NCBI GenBank assembly: GCA_963798745.1
Contig: CAWCUF010000005.1
Coordinates: forward strand, 186,001 to 250,000
Direction: 5' to 3'
DNA length: 64,000 nucleotides
Source: Prado023 sp963798745
GTDB lineage: Bacteria > Actinomycetota > Actinomycetes > S36-B12 > CAIYMF01
The position numbers and the translations under genes are program-made. Numbering within the stretch: the first letter of the stretch is position 1; each line of letters opens with the position of its first letter. The notes beneath the pieces are model-generated. The model did not search any database, had not been told where the DNA came from, and worked only from the letters and a program-made list of their open reading frames with translations. Positions 33,836-42,921 of this stretch are shown here, one piece after another.

Positions 33836-35176
33836 TCAGGCTCTGAGGTGCCCGTCGCCAGTCACGATGTAGGTGGTCGAGGTGAGCTCGGCGACGCCCA
33901 TCGGGCCGCGTGCGTGCAGCTTCTGGGTGGAGATGCCGATCTCCGCGCCGAACCCGAACTCGCCGCCGTCGGTGAACCGCGTGGAGGCGTTGACCATCAC
34001 CGCTGCCGAGTCCACACCGGAGATGAACCTTCGGGCCGCCGAGAGGTCCTCTGTGACGATGGCCTCGGTGTGCCCGCTGGACCAGGTGCGGATGTGCGCA
34101 CAGGCCGCGTCGACGGAGTCCACGATCGCCGCGGCGAGGTCCAGGGAGAGGTACTCGTCTGCCCAATCGACGTCCTGCGCCGCTGCGAAGTCGATCCCCG
34201 CTGCGGCAGCGTACGCCGCCACGGCCTCGTCGCCGTGCACGGTCACGCCCTGCTCGGCCAGCGCCGCCAGGACCACGGGAAGGAACGAATCCGCGACGTG
34301 GGCATGGACCAGCAGCGTCTCGGCGGTGTTGCAGACACTGGTCCGCTGCGTCTTGGAGTTGACGACGATCGCGACGGCCTTGTCGAGGTCGGCAGCGGCA
34401 TCGACGTAGACGTGGCAGTTGCCCACCCCGGTCTCGATCACCGGCACCGTGGAGTGGGCGACCACGCTGCGGATCAGGCCCGCGCCCCCACGCGGGATCA
34501 GCAGGTCGACCAGCCCGCGGGCGGTCATCAGCGTGTCGACCGCTGCGTGCGTGCGCCCAGGGACCAGCTGGACGGCGTCCTCGGGCACGTCGGTACCGGC
34601 CAGCGCCGTGCGCATCACCGCGACCAGCGCCGTGTTGGACTCATACGCCGACGACGACCCGCGCAGCAGGGCCGCGTTGCCGCTCTTGAGCGCCAGGCCG
34701 GCCGCATCCACCGTCACGTTGGGGCGGGCCTCGTAGACCATCGCCACCACCCCCATCGGCACGCGGACCTGCCGGATCTCCAGGCCGTTGGGCTGGGTCC
34801 AGCCGCGGACCACCTCGCCGACCGGGTCAGGCAGGTCAGCGACCAGTTCCAGGGCGTCGGCGATGTCGGCCAGGCGCGCCTGCGTGAGGGTGAGCCGGTC
34901 CACGATGCCCGATGCAGTGCCCGCCTCGACAGCGCGCTGCACGTCGCGGGCGTTGGCGGTCAGCACCGGCTCGGTGGAGTCGCGCAGGGCCTGGGCCATC
35001 GCCCGCAGGGCCGCGTCCTTCTGGCCGCGGTTGAGTCGGCGCAGCGCGACGGCCGCCACACGGGCCCGGCGAGCGGTGGCCAGGACGGCTTCCCGCTCAG
35101 CGGCCGTGGTCTCGGTCGACGGTTCGATGTCCGCCCCGGCGACGGGGGCAGCGGTTTCGACAGTGGCCTCAGACAT
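33836..35176 (-). CDS. proA: Gamma-glutamyl phosphate reductase
   Basis: Second step of proline synthesis: NADPH reduction of gamma-glutamyl phosphate to the semialdehyde. The 446-residue protein has the aldehyde-dehydrogenase fold with the catalytic cysteine in KTQRTSVCNTAETLLVH and the GRTHAAVDTLMTARG segment. The ATG at 35176 is preferred to an upstream one at 35221 because a TACCCT box lies 6 nt before it. It is 88 bp downstream of proB. Confidence 0.96.
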   Translation of the reverse strand: MSEATVETAAPVAGADIEPSTETTAAEREAVLATARRARVAAVALRRLNRGQKDAALRAMAQALRDSTEPVLTANARDVQRAVEAGTASGIVDRLTLTQARLADIADALELVADLPDPVGEVVRGWTQPNGLEIRQVRVPMGVVAMVYEARPNVTVDAAGLALKSGNAALLRGSSSAYESNTALVAVMRTALAGTDVPEDAVQLVPGRTHAAVDTLMTARGLVDLLIPRGGAGLIRSVVAHSTVPVIETGVGNCHVYVDAAADLDKAVAIVVNSKTQRTSVCNTAETLLVHAHVADSFLPVVLAALAEQGVTVHGDEAVAAYAAAAGIDFAAAQDVDWADEYLSLDLAAAIVDSVDAACAHIRTWSSGHTEAIVTEDLSAARRFISGVDSAAVMVNASTRFTDGGEFGFGAEIGISTQKLHARGPMGVAELTSTTYIVTGDGHLRA

Positions 35177-35182
35177 GGGCAC

Positions 35183-35188
35183 AGGGTA
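35183..35188 (-). promoter_or_regulatory. Candidate -10 box of a leaderless proA transcript
   Basis: TACCCT on the minus strand, 6 nt upstream of the proA ATG at 35176. Confidence 0.5.
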
Positions 35189-35264
35189 GTCGAGGGGGCC
35201 GACATCAACCGGAAACGGCACAGAGGTCGGCCGGATCGTGAGCCGACCGGCCAGCTGGCCCCCT

Positions 35265-36545
35265 TCAGGTCAACAGCACCATGTCGTCACGGTGGACGAC
35301 CTCGCGCTCGTACTCCGGGCCCAGCGCGACCGCCAGCTCGCGCGTGGAGCGGCCGAGCAGAGCCGGCAGTTCGCCGGCGTCGTAGGCCACCAGGCCGCGG
35401 CCGACCAGGACGCCGTCGGGCCCGAGCAGGTCGACCGGGTCCCGTGCGACGAAACCACCCACCACGTGGGTGATCCCGGCCGGCAACAGCGAGGCGCCGC
35501 GCTCGCGCAGTGCCCGGACCGCGCCCGCGTCCAGGTGGATCTGGCCCAGGCCCCCGGTGGCGTGCGCCAACCAGAGCAGCCGCGACGTGGACCGATTCGC
35601 GGTGGCATGGAAGAACGTGCCCACCGGCTCGCCGGCCAGGGCGCGGGACGCGTTGCTCGCGGAGGTGAGGACCGCGGGGATGCCTGCCTCGTTGGCGATC
35701 CGCGCCGCCTCGACCTTGGTGGTCATGCCGCCGAGCCCGACCCCGGCCGCGCCGGTGCCGCCGACCACGACCCCCGCCAGATCCGCCGGCCCGGCGACCT
35801 GCGCTATCCGCTGGCTGCCGCCGCGCTCGGGCGGCCCGTCGTGCAGGCCATCGACATCGGAGAGCAGGACCAGCACATCCGCGCGGACGAGATGGGCCAC
35901 CAGGGCTGCGAGCCGGTCGTTGTCCCCGAAGCGGATCTCCGCGGTGGCCACAGTGTCGTTCTCGTTGACGATCGGCACCACGCCCAGCTCCAGCAACCGC
36001 TCGAGCGTGCGCTGGGCGTTGCGGTAGTGGGCGCGCCGGACCAGGTCGTCGGCGGTGAGCAGCACCTGCCCGACGGTCCGGTCGTGGCGAGCGAAGGCAT
36101 CGTGGTAGTGCGCCATCAGGATGCCCTGGCCGACCGAGGCAGCCGCCTGGGCGGAGGCGAGGTCACGCGGGCGCCGGCGCAGCCCCAGCGGAGCGATCCC
36201 GGTGGCGATGGCCCCGGAGGACACGAGCACCAGTTGGGCGCCGCGATGGCCCGCCTGCGCGAGCGCATCGACCAACTCGTGCACCCGGCTGACATCGATG
36301 CCCGCCGAGACACCCGCGAGCACCGACTCGGGGTCGATGGTGCTCGGGGTGAGCCGGCCGCTGCGCTGCGCATCGACCTGTGGACCGGGCCGGGCGACTC
36401 GCTCGCTGCCAGCAGGGTTCGAGGCAACCGCATCGCCGTCGTTGCGGGCTGGCGCCACGTCGGGGCGCACGGTCAAGGACGAGGACCCGACCTTGACCAC
36501 GACGCGCTTGGCGTCGCGCAGCACGTCCCACGGTGAGGTCACCAT
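35265..36545 (-). CDS. proB: Glutamate 5-kinase with an inserted loop
   Basis: First enzyme of proline synthesis. The amino-acid kinase domain is clear (VVVKVGSSSLT; VLVSSGAIATG; VPIVNENDTV; GGMTTKVEAARIANEAG) and a C-terminal PUA domain follows (~300-426). At 426 residues it is about 50 longer than usual: residues ~27-77, between SSSLT and GIDVSRVHELVDAL, hold a polar, Pro/Arg/Asp-rich insertion where normal enzymes have a few residues. The ATG at 36545 shares one base with the obgE stop. Confidence 0.95.
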   Translation of the reverse strand: MVTSPWDVLRDAKRVVVKVGSSSLTVRPDVAPARNDGDAVASNPAGSERVARPGPQVDAQRSGRLTPSTIDPESVLAGVSAGIDVSRVHELVDALAQAGHRGAQLVLVSSGAIATGIAPLGLRRRPRDLASAQAAASVGQGILMAHYHDAFARHDRTVGQVLLTADDLVRRAHYRNAQRTLERLLELGVVPIVNENDTVATAEIRFGDNDRLAALVAHLVRADVLVLLSDVDGLHDGPPERGGSQRIAQVAGPADLAGVVVGGTGAAGVGLGGMTTKVEAARIANEAGIPAVLTSASNASRALAGEPVGTFFHATANRSTSRLLWLAHATGGLGQIHLDAGAVRALRERGASLLPAGITHVVGGFVARDPVDLLGPDGVLVGRGLVAYDAGELPALLGRSTRELAVALGPEYEREVVHRDDMVLLT

Positions 36546-38113
36546 CAGCGGTCGTCCCCGCCGCCATCGTCCCCGCCGTCGTCCGCGCCGCCGCCGCCGA
36601 CCCCGTCGCCCTCAACCGAGTCGGCGGGCTCACCCGACTGCCCGCGCAGGCGCACGGGGCCGTGCCGTTTCGGCGTGCCGGGACGCTCGTCCACCGGGTC
36701 GGGCGTCCACAACGCCTCGGGCTCCTCGCCGTCCTCGAGCTGCTGCGCGGTCCGGCCGTGGATGCGTGCGGTCGGCGCCTCGATGCGCGCGTCCTGACCA
36801 CGTGGGCCCGGCCCCGCCGCACGGACGGTCGGCTCCCAGTCGAAGACCACCGAGTCCTCGGGGGAACCGATCCGCACCTCGTCGCCGCGCTGGGCGCCGA
36901 GCCGGACCAGTTCGTCCTCCACCCCGAGGCGTGCCAACCGGTCGGCGAGGTAGCCCACGGCCTCGTCGTTGGAGAAGTCGGTCTGCCGGATCCACCGCTC
37001 GGGCCGCTGCCCGCGGACCCGGAACGCCGCGCCCTCCCGCACCACCTCGAACTCCGACTCGTTGACCGCCCGCGGGGTGATGACGATCCGCTGGGCCACC
37101 GGTTGTGCGGCAGCGCTGCGCTGCTCGGAGACGATTCGGGCCATCGCGAAGGACAGCTCGCGCAGGCCCTCGTGCGAGACCGCCGAGACCTCGAACACCG
37201 GGAACCCACGCTCCTCGAGGTCCGCGCGGACCAGTTCGGCAAGCTCACGGGCCTCGGGAATGTCGATCTTGTTGAGCACGACCAGGCGCGGGCGGTCGGC
37301 CAGCCCGCCGTACTCGGCGAGTTCGGCCTCGATCAGATCGAGGTCCGTGAGCGGATCGCGACCCGGCTCCAGCGTGGCGCAGTCCAGGACCTGTACCAGG
37401 GCTGCGCACCGCTCGACGTGGCGCAGGAACTCCAGGCCCAGGCCCTTGCCCTGGGACGCTCCCGGGATCAGGCCGGGCACGTCGGCGACGGTGAACACCG
37501 TGGACCCGGCGGTGACGACCCCGAGGTTGGGCACCAGGGTCGTGAACGGGTAGTCCGCGATCTTGGGCCGCGCCGAGGACATGGCCGCGATCAGCGAGGA
37601 CTTGCCCGCGCTCGGGAACCCCACCAGTCCGATGTCGGCAACGGTCTTGAGTTCGAGGACGACGCTGAACTCCTCGCCGGGCTCGCCGAGCAGCGCGAAT
37701 CCGGGGGCCTTGCGCCGCGACGACGCCAGCGCGGCGTTGCCCAGGCCGCCGCGGCCGCCGCGGGCGATCACGACCGAGGCACCGGCCACGGGCAGGTCGG
37801 CCAGCAGTTCGCCATCGACGCTGATGACGGTGCCGATGGGGACGGGCAGGACCACGTCCTGGCCATTCGCGCCGTTGCGGTGCCCACCCTGGCCGGGCAC
37901 GCCGTTGGTGGCCCGGCGATGCGGCGAGTGGTGGTACTCCAGCAGGCTCGGGGTCCCGGGGTCGGCGATCAGGATCACGTCGCCGCCGCGCCCCCCGTTG
38001 CCCCCGTCCGGTCCGCCGAGCGGCTTGAACTTCTCGCTGTGCACGGAGGCGCACCCATGCCCGCCGTTGCCTGCGGTGGCGTGGATCACCACCTCATCGA
38101 CGAAGGTCGCCAT
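36545..38113 (-). CDS. obgE: GTPase ObgE (CgtA)
   Basis: A large-subunit assembly and stress GTPase of 522 residues. The glycine-rich Obg domain (residues 1-~158) is followed by the G domain (GFPSAGKSSL, DVPGL, NKIDIP) and an OCT domain (~340-430). A C-terminal extension of about 90 residues ends in an acidic Gly/Asp-rich tail (GGGADDGGDDGGGDD), common in actinobacterial Obg. The ATG at 38113 begins MATFVDEVVIHA. It lies 177 bp after rpmA. Confidence 0.97.
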   Translation of the reverse strand: MATFVDEVVIHATAGNGGHGCASVHSEKFKPLGGPDGGNGGRGGDVILIADPGTPSLLEYHHSPHRRATNGVPGQGGHRNGANGQDVVLPVPIGTVISVDGELLADLPVAGASVVIARGGRGGLGNAALASSRRKAPGFALLGEPGEEFSVVLELKTVADIGLVGFPSAGKSSLIAAMSSARPKIADYPFTTLVPNLGVVTAGSTVFTVADVPGLIPGASQGKGLGLEFLRHVERCAALVQVLDCATLEPGRDPLTDLDLIEAELAEYGGLADRPRLVVLNKIDIPEARELAELVRADLEERGFPVFEVSAVSHEGLRELSFAMARIVSEQRSAAAQPVAQRIVITPRAVNESEFEVVREGAAFRVRGQRPERWIRQTDFSNDEAVGYLADRLARLGVEDELVRLGAQRGDEVRIGSPEDSVVFDWEPTVRAAGPGPRGQDARIEAPTARIHGRTAQQLEDGEEPEALWTPDPVDERPGTPKRHGPVRLRGQSGEPADSVEGDGVGGGGADDGGDDGGGDDR

Positions 38114-38290
38114 GGGTCTCCTCTCCTCTCCTGGTCGTGTGGTCCGTCCTGCCTCGCGATGCCCTGCGGTGCACTGGAACCCCTGCGGCCGGATCCATCG
38201 TGCCGCTCGGTGCGCGTCTCGGCCGCACCGCCTGCACAGACACAGCAGAGGCGAGCCCATCGGGCCCGCCTCTGCTGAAGTGGTCCCGCG

Positions 38291-38551
38291 TCAGGCGACC
38301 GGGACCTCCACGATGTTCACGACTCGACGACCACGCGCCGTGCCGAACTCGACCGCGCCCGCGGCCAGCGCGAACAGCGTGTCGTCGCCACCGCGTCCCA
38401 CGTTGGCACCTGGGTGGAAGTGCGTGCCGCGCTGCCGGACGATGATCTCCCCGGACTTCACGACCTGGCCGCCGAAACGCTTCACGCCAAGGCGCTGAGC
38501 GTTCGAGTCGCGCCCGTTGCGCGTGCTGGATGCACCCTTCTTATGAGCCAT
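38291..38551 (-). CDS. rpmA: 50S ribosomal protein L27
   Basis: An 86-residue protein near the peptidyl-transferase centre. It begins MAHKKGASSTRNGRDS and carries the conserved GVKRFGGQVVKSGEIIVRQRG and THFHPG segments. There is no N-terminal extension of the kind cleaved by Prp in Firmicutes. Its start is 4 bp after the rplU stop. Confidence 0.98.
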   Translation of the reverse strand: MAHKKGASSTRNGRDSNAQRLGVKRFGGQVVKSGEIIVRQRGTHFHPGANVGRGGDDTLFALAAGAVEFGTARGRRVVNIVEVPVA

Positions 38552-38555
38552 GAGG

Positions 38556-38870
38556 TCACTTCCCGCTCTCGATGCCGGTGACGCGCAACTGGGTGAGGGC
38601 CTGGCGGTGGCCCTGCCGCTTGCGGTAGCCGGTCTTGTTCTTGTACTTGAGGATGTCGATCTTCGGGCCCTTGGTGTGCTCGAGGACCTCGGCCGAGACA
38701 GTGACGCCGGCCAGGGTCTCGGAGTCTGAGGTGACCGTGGCACCGTCGACCAGCAGCAGCGCGGGCAGTTCTACGCTGTCGCCGGGCGCGCCGAGGACGC
38801 GGTTGGTCTCGATGACGTCGCCGACGGCGACCTTCTCCTGGCGGCCGCCGGAGCGGACAATGGCGTACAC
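38556..38870 (-). CDS. rplU: 50S ribosomal protein L21
   Basis: A 104-residue protein binding 23S rRNA. It starts with GTG (VYAIVRSGGRQEKV) at 38870 after an AGGAGTG ribosome site and shows the L21 C-terminal block YKNKTGYRKRQGHRQ. A TACCCT box at 38952-38957 would give a leader of about 75 nt. rplU and rpmA form a tight pair. Confidence 0.98.
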   Translation of the reverse strand: MYAIVRSGGRQEKVAVGDVIETNRVLGAPGDSVELPALLLVDGATVTSDSETLAGVTVSAEVLEHTKGPKIDILKYKNKTGYRKRQGHRQALTQLRVTGIESGK

Positions 38871-38951
38871 GGGTGGCACTCCTGATTGGTTCGGGGCTGG
38901 GCGGGCCGCGCGGGCACGCACATGCGATCGGCGTTCACACGCCAGGGGCCT

Positions 38952-38957
38952 AGGGTA
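38952..38957 (-). promoter_or_regulatory. Candidate -10 box of rplU-rpmA
   Basis: TACCCT on the minus strand, in the 107-bp gap between rne and rplU, with a predicted leader of about 75 nt. Confidence 0.45.
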
Positions 38958-38977
38958 CGGAGCCGAGCGGCAAACGG

Positions 38978-41900
38978 TCAAACCGCGGTTGACTGGTCTT
39001 CCTCGCCGTCCGCCGCTGCGTGGCTCTCGTCGTCGGGGGTCGGCTCCTCGGCCTCGGAATCGACCTCGGAATCGGGGGTCGGCACCTCGGCCTCGGCCGC
39101 GCGGGTCGGGTCGTCGGACTCGGCCTGTTCGGTTGGCTCCTGGGAGGCAGCAGGCCCCTCCTCGGGCTCGGGCTGGACCTCGGTCACGATGGCGCCGTCC
39201 TCGGGAGCCTCCACGATGCCCTCGGCCAGAGCCTCGGCATGGATCAGGTCGGCCTGGTCCTGCGCGAGTCGCACGTCGGCCCCCTCGGCATCTGACTCGT
39301 GGTCGACCGGGACGACGACGTCCGCCGCCGTTGCCTCCTGCGCAGCGGCCACCTCATCGTCGTTCTCGACGACGCTGGCAAGCTCGCCCGGCTCGACACC
39401 GACCTCGACCTCGACCTCGTCGTCTGCGTCGTGGTCCGCGTGCTCGTCGTGTGCCGGATCCGAGTGGTCGATGTGCCCGTGCTCGTCGAACTTCGGCGGC
39501 GGCGGGGTCTTGCCGGTCTGTCGACCACCGAGCCCGGCCATGGACTGCTGGCGAGCGCCGCCACCGTTGCCGCCCCCGTTGCCATGACCATTGCCACCGC
39601 CCCGCCGACCGCCGCGCTCTCGGCGGTTGCCGCCGCTGCTCTCCTCCCCGGGTGCGTCGGGCGAACCCACCGGCTCGGTGGACACCAGGTGCCCCCGGCC
39701 GCCGCAGTGCTCGCACTGTGTGGAGAAGACCTCCAACAGGCCCTGGCCGATGCGCTTGCGGGTCATCTGGACCAACCCCAGCGACGTCACCTCCGCCACC
39801 TGGTGCTTGGTCCGGTCGCGACCGAGGCACTCGACGAGCCGGCGCAGGACCAGGTCGCGGTTGCTCTCCAGGACCATGTCGATGAAGTCCACGACGATGA
39901 TGCCGCCGATGTCGCGCAACCGGAGCTGGCGCACGATCTCCTCGGCCGCCTCGAGGTTGTTCTTGGTGACCGTCTCCTCGAGGTTGCCACCCTGCCCGGT
40001 GAACTTGCCGGTGTTCACGTCGACCACGGTCATCGCCTCGGTGCGGTCGATCACCAGTGAGCCACCCGAGGGCAGCCACACCTTGCGGTCCAGCGCCTTG
40101 GCCAACTGCTCATCGATCCGGTGCGCCGCGAACAGGTCGCCGCTCTGCACCCACTTGTCCATCTTGGGCGCCAGGTCAGGGGCCACCCAGCCGATGTACT
40201 CGCGCAGCGTGCCCCAGGTGGAGTCACCCTGCACCAGCAGCGTGGTGAAGTCCTCGTTGAAGATGTCGCGCACGACCTTGATCGCCAGATCCGGCTCGCC
40301 GTAGAGCAGGGCGGGCGCAGAGGCCGACTTCGACTTCTTGCCGATGTCCTTCCACTGCGCCGACAACCGCTGCACATCAGAGGTGAGCTGCTCCTCGGAG
40401 GCTCCCTCAGCCGCGGTGCGCACGATCACGCCGGCACCCGCGGGCACGACGTCGCGCAGGATCCCCTTGAGCCGCGAGCGCTCGGTGTCGGGCAGCTTGC
40501 GCGAGATGCCGGTCATCGAGCCCTCGGGCACGTAGACCAGGAACCGGCCGGGCAGGGAGATCTGGCTGGTCAGCCGGGCACCCTTGTGCCCGATCGGGTC
40601 CTTGGTGACCTGCACCAGGACCGGGTCGCCGGACTTCAGCGCCAACTCGATGCGCTTGGGCTGGCCCTCCATTCCGGCGGCGTCCCAGTTGACCTCGCCG
40701 GCGTACAGCACGGCGTTGCGTCCGCGGCCGATGTCGACGAAGGCCGCCTCCATCGAGGGCAGCACGTTCTGCACCTTGCCCAGGTACACGTTTCCCACCA
40801 ACGAGGAGGACTCAGCACGGTTGACGTAGTGCTCGACCAGGATCCCGTCCTCGAGCACCGCGATCTGGGTCCGGTCGCCGTGCTCACGCACGCACATGAC
40901 CCGATTGACCGACTCACGCCGGGCCAGGAACTCGGCCTCGGTGAGGATCGGGGCGCGCCGGCGGCCGGCCTCCCGACCATCGCGGCGGCGCTGCTTCTTG
41001 GCCTCGATCCGGGTGCTGCCGCGCAGCGAGGTGATCTCGTCGTTGGGCCGGCGGGCCTCGCGGACCTTGACGACGGTGTTCGGCGGGTCCTCGCTGGAGA
41101 GGTCCTCCATCTCCTCGGCGACGCCAGCCTTGCGACGGCGGCGACGCCGACGACGGGCGCTCGGCGAATCGCCCTCGTCAGCGTTGGAGTCCGAGTCGTC
41201 GGACTCGGCGTCGGACCTGTCCGTGCGCCCGGCCGTGTCGTCGGACCTGTCCGTGCGCCCGGTCGTGTCGTCGGACCTGTCCGTGCGCCCGGCCGTGTCG
41301 TCGGAGACATCCTCATCGCTGGCCTGGGAGCCGCTCGAGTCCGAGCCATCCGCCTCATCAGCGCCACCGGTGCCGGGACGGCGGCGGCGACGGCCGCCGC
41401 GGCGACGCCGACGACGGGGGGCACCGTCGTCCTCGCGGTCGTTGTCCGAGCCCTCGGCGGAATCCTCGGCCTCGTCGATGTCGGTATCGGTGTCGGTCTC
41501 GTGCTCGGTCTGGTCTGGCCTACGGACGGTCCCGTCCTCATCGCGGTCCGGACGGTCGACGGCTTCCCGCGAACCTTCCTCGGCCTCGTCCTGGGTCGGT
41601 TCGGTCTCCGAGCCTTCCACCGCCGGCGCCTGCGTGGCTCGGGAGGAACGGGAACGACGGCTGCGAGTGGGACGCTTCGGCTCGGCAGCGTCCTGAGCCA
41701 CCTGGACCGCCTCGGGCTCGGAGCCGTCGGTCACCGTGGCTGCCGGAGCAGCCGGCTCGGCCTCCGCCCCGGCACTCGACCGGTCAGCGCGGGGCCGTCG
41801 GCGGCGCACGGCCCTGGTCTCGTCGGGAGCCTGGAACACCGCCCTGATCGCCGGCACCTCGGGGGGCGCTGCGATGGCTGCGACCGCTGTCGGTTCAGCC

Positions 41901-42412
41901 TCGGGCACCGCGGAGAAGGCCACTGTGGTGACGCCACGGGTTGCCCGGCGCGACTTGCGGACCACCGCAGCGACCACCGGTTCGGTGTCGCCAGGTGCCG
42001 CGGCCACGTCAGGGACAGCCTCCGTGGCCCGGGCCTCATCAGCGTCGGCGGCCTGCCTGGCGTCCTGGTCGGAGTCGTCGCCCGCGCTTTCCGTGTCTGC
42101 TCCCTCGCCCACACCGGAGGTCTCGTCGTCAGGCGACTCCCCCCCGGGAGCCTGCAGTTCGCCCGCCCGCACGACGGGATCCTGGGAGGTGTCGGTGTGC
42201 GGCGAGGTGATCGCCGCGTCCTGCGCCGCAGACTCGAACAGGTGGCCCTGCTCGGCGGATCCCTCGGTCGCCTCGGTCGCCACCGGGGGGCCAGCCGGCC
42301 GGCTGGCGGCACGTCGACGCCGACGGGGCGCGGCGGCGACCGGGGGGCCCGACTCGCCCCCCAACTCGCCCTGCACCATTCCTGCGGGGGTCTGCTCGGA
42401 CTCGTCGACCAT
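38978..42412 (-). CDS. rne: Ribonuclease E/G family endoribonuclease
   Basis: The central RNA-decay endonuclease. The 1144-residue protein has the catalytic core in the middle (~490-900): an S1 domain (EHYVNRAESSSLVGNVYLG), the DNase I-like active site (VVDVNTGKFTG; GGIIVVDFIDM) and a zinc-link CEHCGGRGH. Long, acidic, disordered arms flank it on both sides, with an N-terminal arm of about 480 residues, the usual actinobacterial arrangement. The N-arm contains a 3x10-residue perfect-type repeat (41211-41300). The ATG at 42412 follows a GAGGAG ribosome site. Confidence 0.96.
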   Translation of the reverse strand: MVDESEQTPAGMVQGELGGESGPPVAAAPRRRRRAASRPAGPPVATEATEGSAEQGHLFESAAQDAAITSPHTDTSQDPVVRAGELQAPGGESPDDETSGVGEGADTESAGDDSDQDARQAADADEARATEAVPDVAAAPGDTEPVVAAVVRKSRRATRGVTTVAFSAVPEAEPTAVAAIAAPPEVPAIRAVFQAPDETRAVRRRRPRADRSSAGAEAEPAAPAATVTDGSEPEAVQVAQDAAEPKRPTRSRRSRSSRATQAPAVEGSETEPTQDEAEEGSREAVDRPDRDEDGTVRRPDQTEHETDTDTDIDEAEDSAEGSDNDREDDGAPRRRRRRGGRRRRRPGTGGADEADGSDSSGSQASDEDVSDDTAGRTDRSDDTTGRTDRSDDTAGRTDRSDAESDDSDSNADEGDSPSARRRRRRRRKAGVAEEMEDLSSEDPPNTVVKVREARRPNDEITSLRGSTRIEAKKQRRRDGREAGRRRAPILTEAEFLARRESVNRVMCVREHGDRTQIAVLEDGILVEHYVNRAESSSLVGNVYLGKVQNVLPSMEAAFVDIGRGRNAVLYAGEVNWDAAGMEGQPKRIELALKSGDPVLVQVTKDPIGHKGARLTSQISLPGRFLVYVPEGSMTGISRKLPDTERSRLKGILRDVVPAGAGVIVRTAAEGASEEQLTSDVQRLSAQWKDIGKKSKSASAPALLYGEPDLAIKVVRDIFNEDFTTLLVQGDSTWGTLREYIGWVAPDLAPKMDKWVQSGDLFAAHRIDEQLAKALDRKVWLPSGGSLVIDRTEAMTVVDVNTGKFTGQGGNLEETVTKNNLEAAEEIVRQLRLRDIGGIIVVDFIDMVLESNRDLVLRRLVECLGRDRTKHQVAEVTSLGLVQMTRKRIGQGLLEVFSTQCEHCGGRGHLVSTEPVGSPDAPGEESSGGNRRERGGRRGGGNGHGNGGGNGGGARQQSMAGLGGRQTGKTPPPPKFDEHGHIDHSDPAHDEHADHDADDEVEVEVGVEPGELASVVENDDEVAAAQEATAADVVVPVDHESDAEGADVRLAQDQADLIHAEALAEGIVEAPEDGAIVTEVQPEPEEGPAASQEPTEQAESDDPTRAAEAEVPTPDSEVDSEAEEPTPDDESHAAADGEEDQSTAV
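41211..41300. repeat. Three tandem 30-bp repeats within rne
   Basis: Units 41211-41240, 41241-41270 and 41271-41300 are identical except for one base in the middle unit. They encode DDTAGRTDRS, DDTTGRTDRS, DDTAGRTDRS in the acidic N-terminal arm. Multiples of 30 bp keep the frame, so copy number may vary between strains. Confidence 0.97.
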
Positions 42413-42715
42413 GGTGGTCTCCTCACGGGTACCCCACGACGACCAGCGTCCCGGCAGTGCCCCACATATGGCTGCGACCCGCGAACGAGCCCCAGCAAAG
42501 CCTTGTGTGCCGCCCGAGGTGCACACGTGGTGCGTGCGTCACCCTCGAACTCCGCGCAGTCAGCGGACCCGGATACGGACGAAACTCGCCCACACCCGGT
42601 CGCGACCCGATCACTGCCTGTGCCAGCTCGTGGCGGCACAAGGCGTCGTGATCGGTGCGACGCTTCGAACGCGGGTCGCCTCGATCCACGGGGCGACTGG
42701 GCCGAATTATGCCAC

Positions 42716-42724
42716 AGCCGACCA
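42716..42724 (-). promoter_or_regulatory. Extended -10 promoter of rne
   Basis: TGGCATAAT on the minus strand is a TGn-extended -10 (CATAAT) and is conspicuous in this GC-rich sequence. It lies about 300 nt upstream of the rne ATG and downstream of the terminator at 42893-42913. Confidence 0.5.
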
Positions 42725-42892
42725 TCCGCACCGGTCACGCGCGCCGTCGACCGCCAGTGCGCCCCGATCCCGAGTCCCTCCACCTGGGCGTCGCCCTGGG
42801 CTCGATCGATCCTCGTCAGAGTCGCTGGAGAGCCGCTGGCGTGGAGGAACCGGGCGGCGGGTACGTGGGCGGACCGGCGGGAAGGACGAAGC

Positions 42893-42913
42893 GGGCGAGC
42901 TGCGAGCTCGCCC
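42893..42913. terminator. Terminator hairpin after the TIGR03936 gene
   Basis: A perfect 9-bp stem GGGCGAGCT/AGCTCGCCC with a 3-nt loop starts 8 bp beyond the stop of the TIGR03936 gene. It separates the radical-SAM pair from rne. Confidence 0.65.
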
Positions 42914-42921
42914 TGCGCGAG

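Larger units (their letters stand above)
42413..42921. other. 509-bp gap: rne leader, promoter and upstream terminator
   Basis: No gene is supported. It holds a terminator hairpin for the TIGR03936 gene (42893-42913), a good extended -10 (42716-42721) and an rne 5' leader of about 295 nt. A long leader fits the known autoregulation of RNase E messages in other bacteria, an inference here. Confidence 0.6.
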
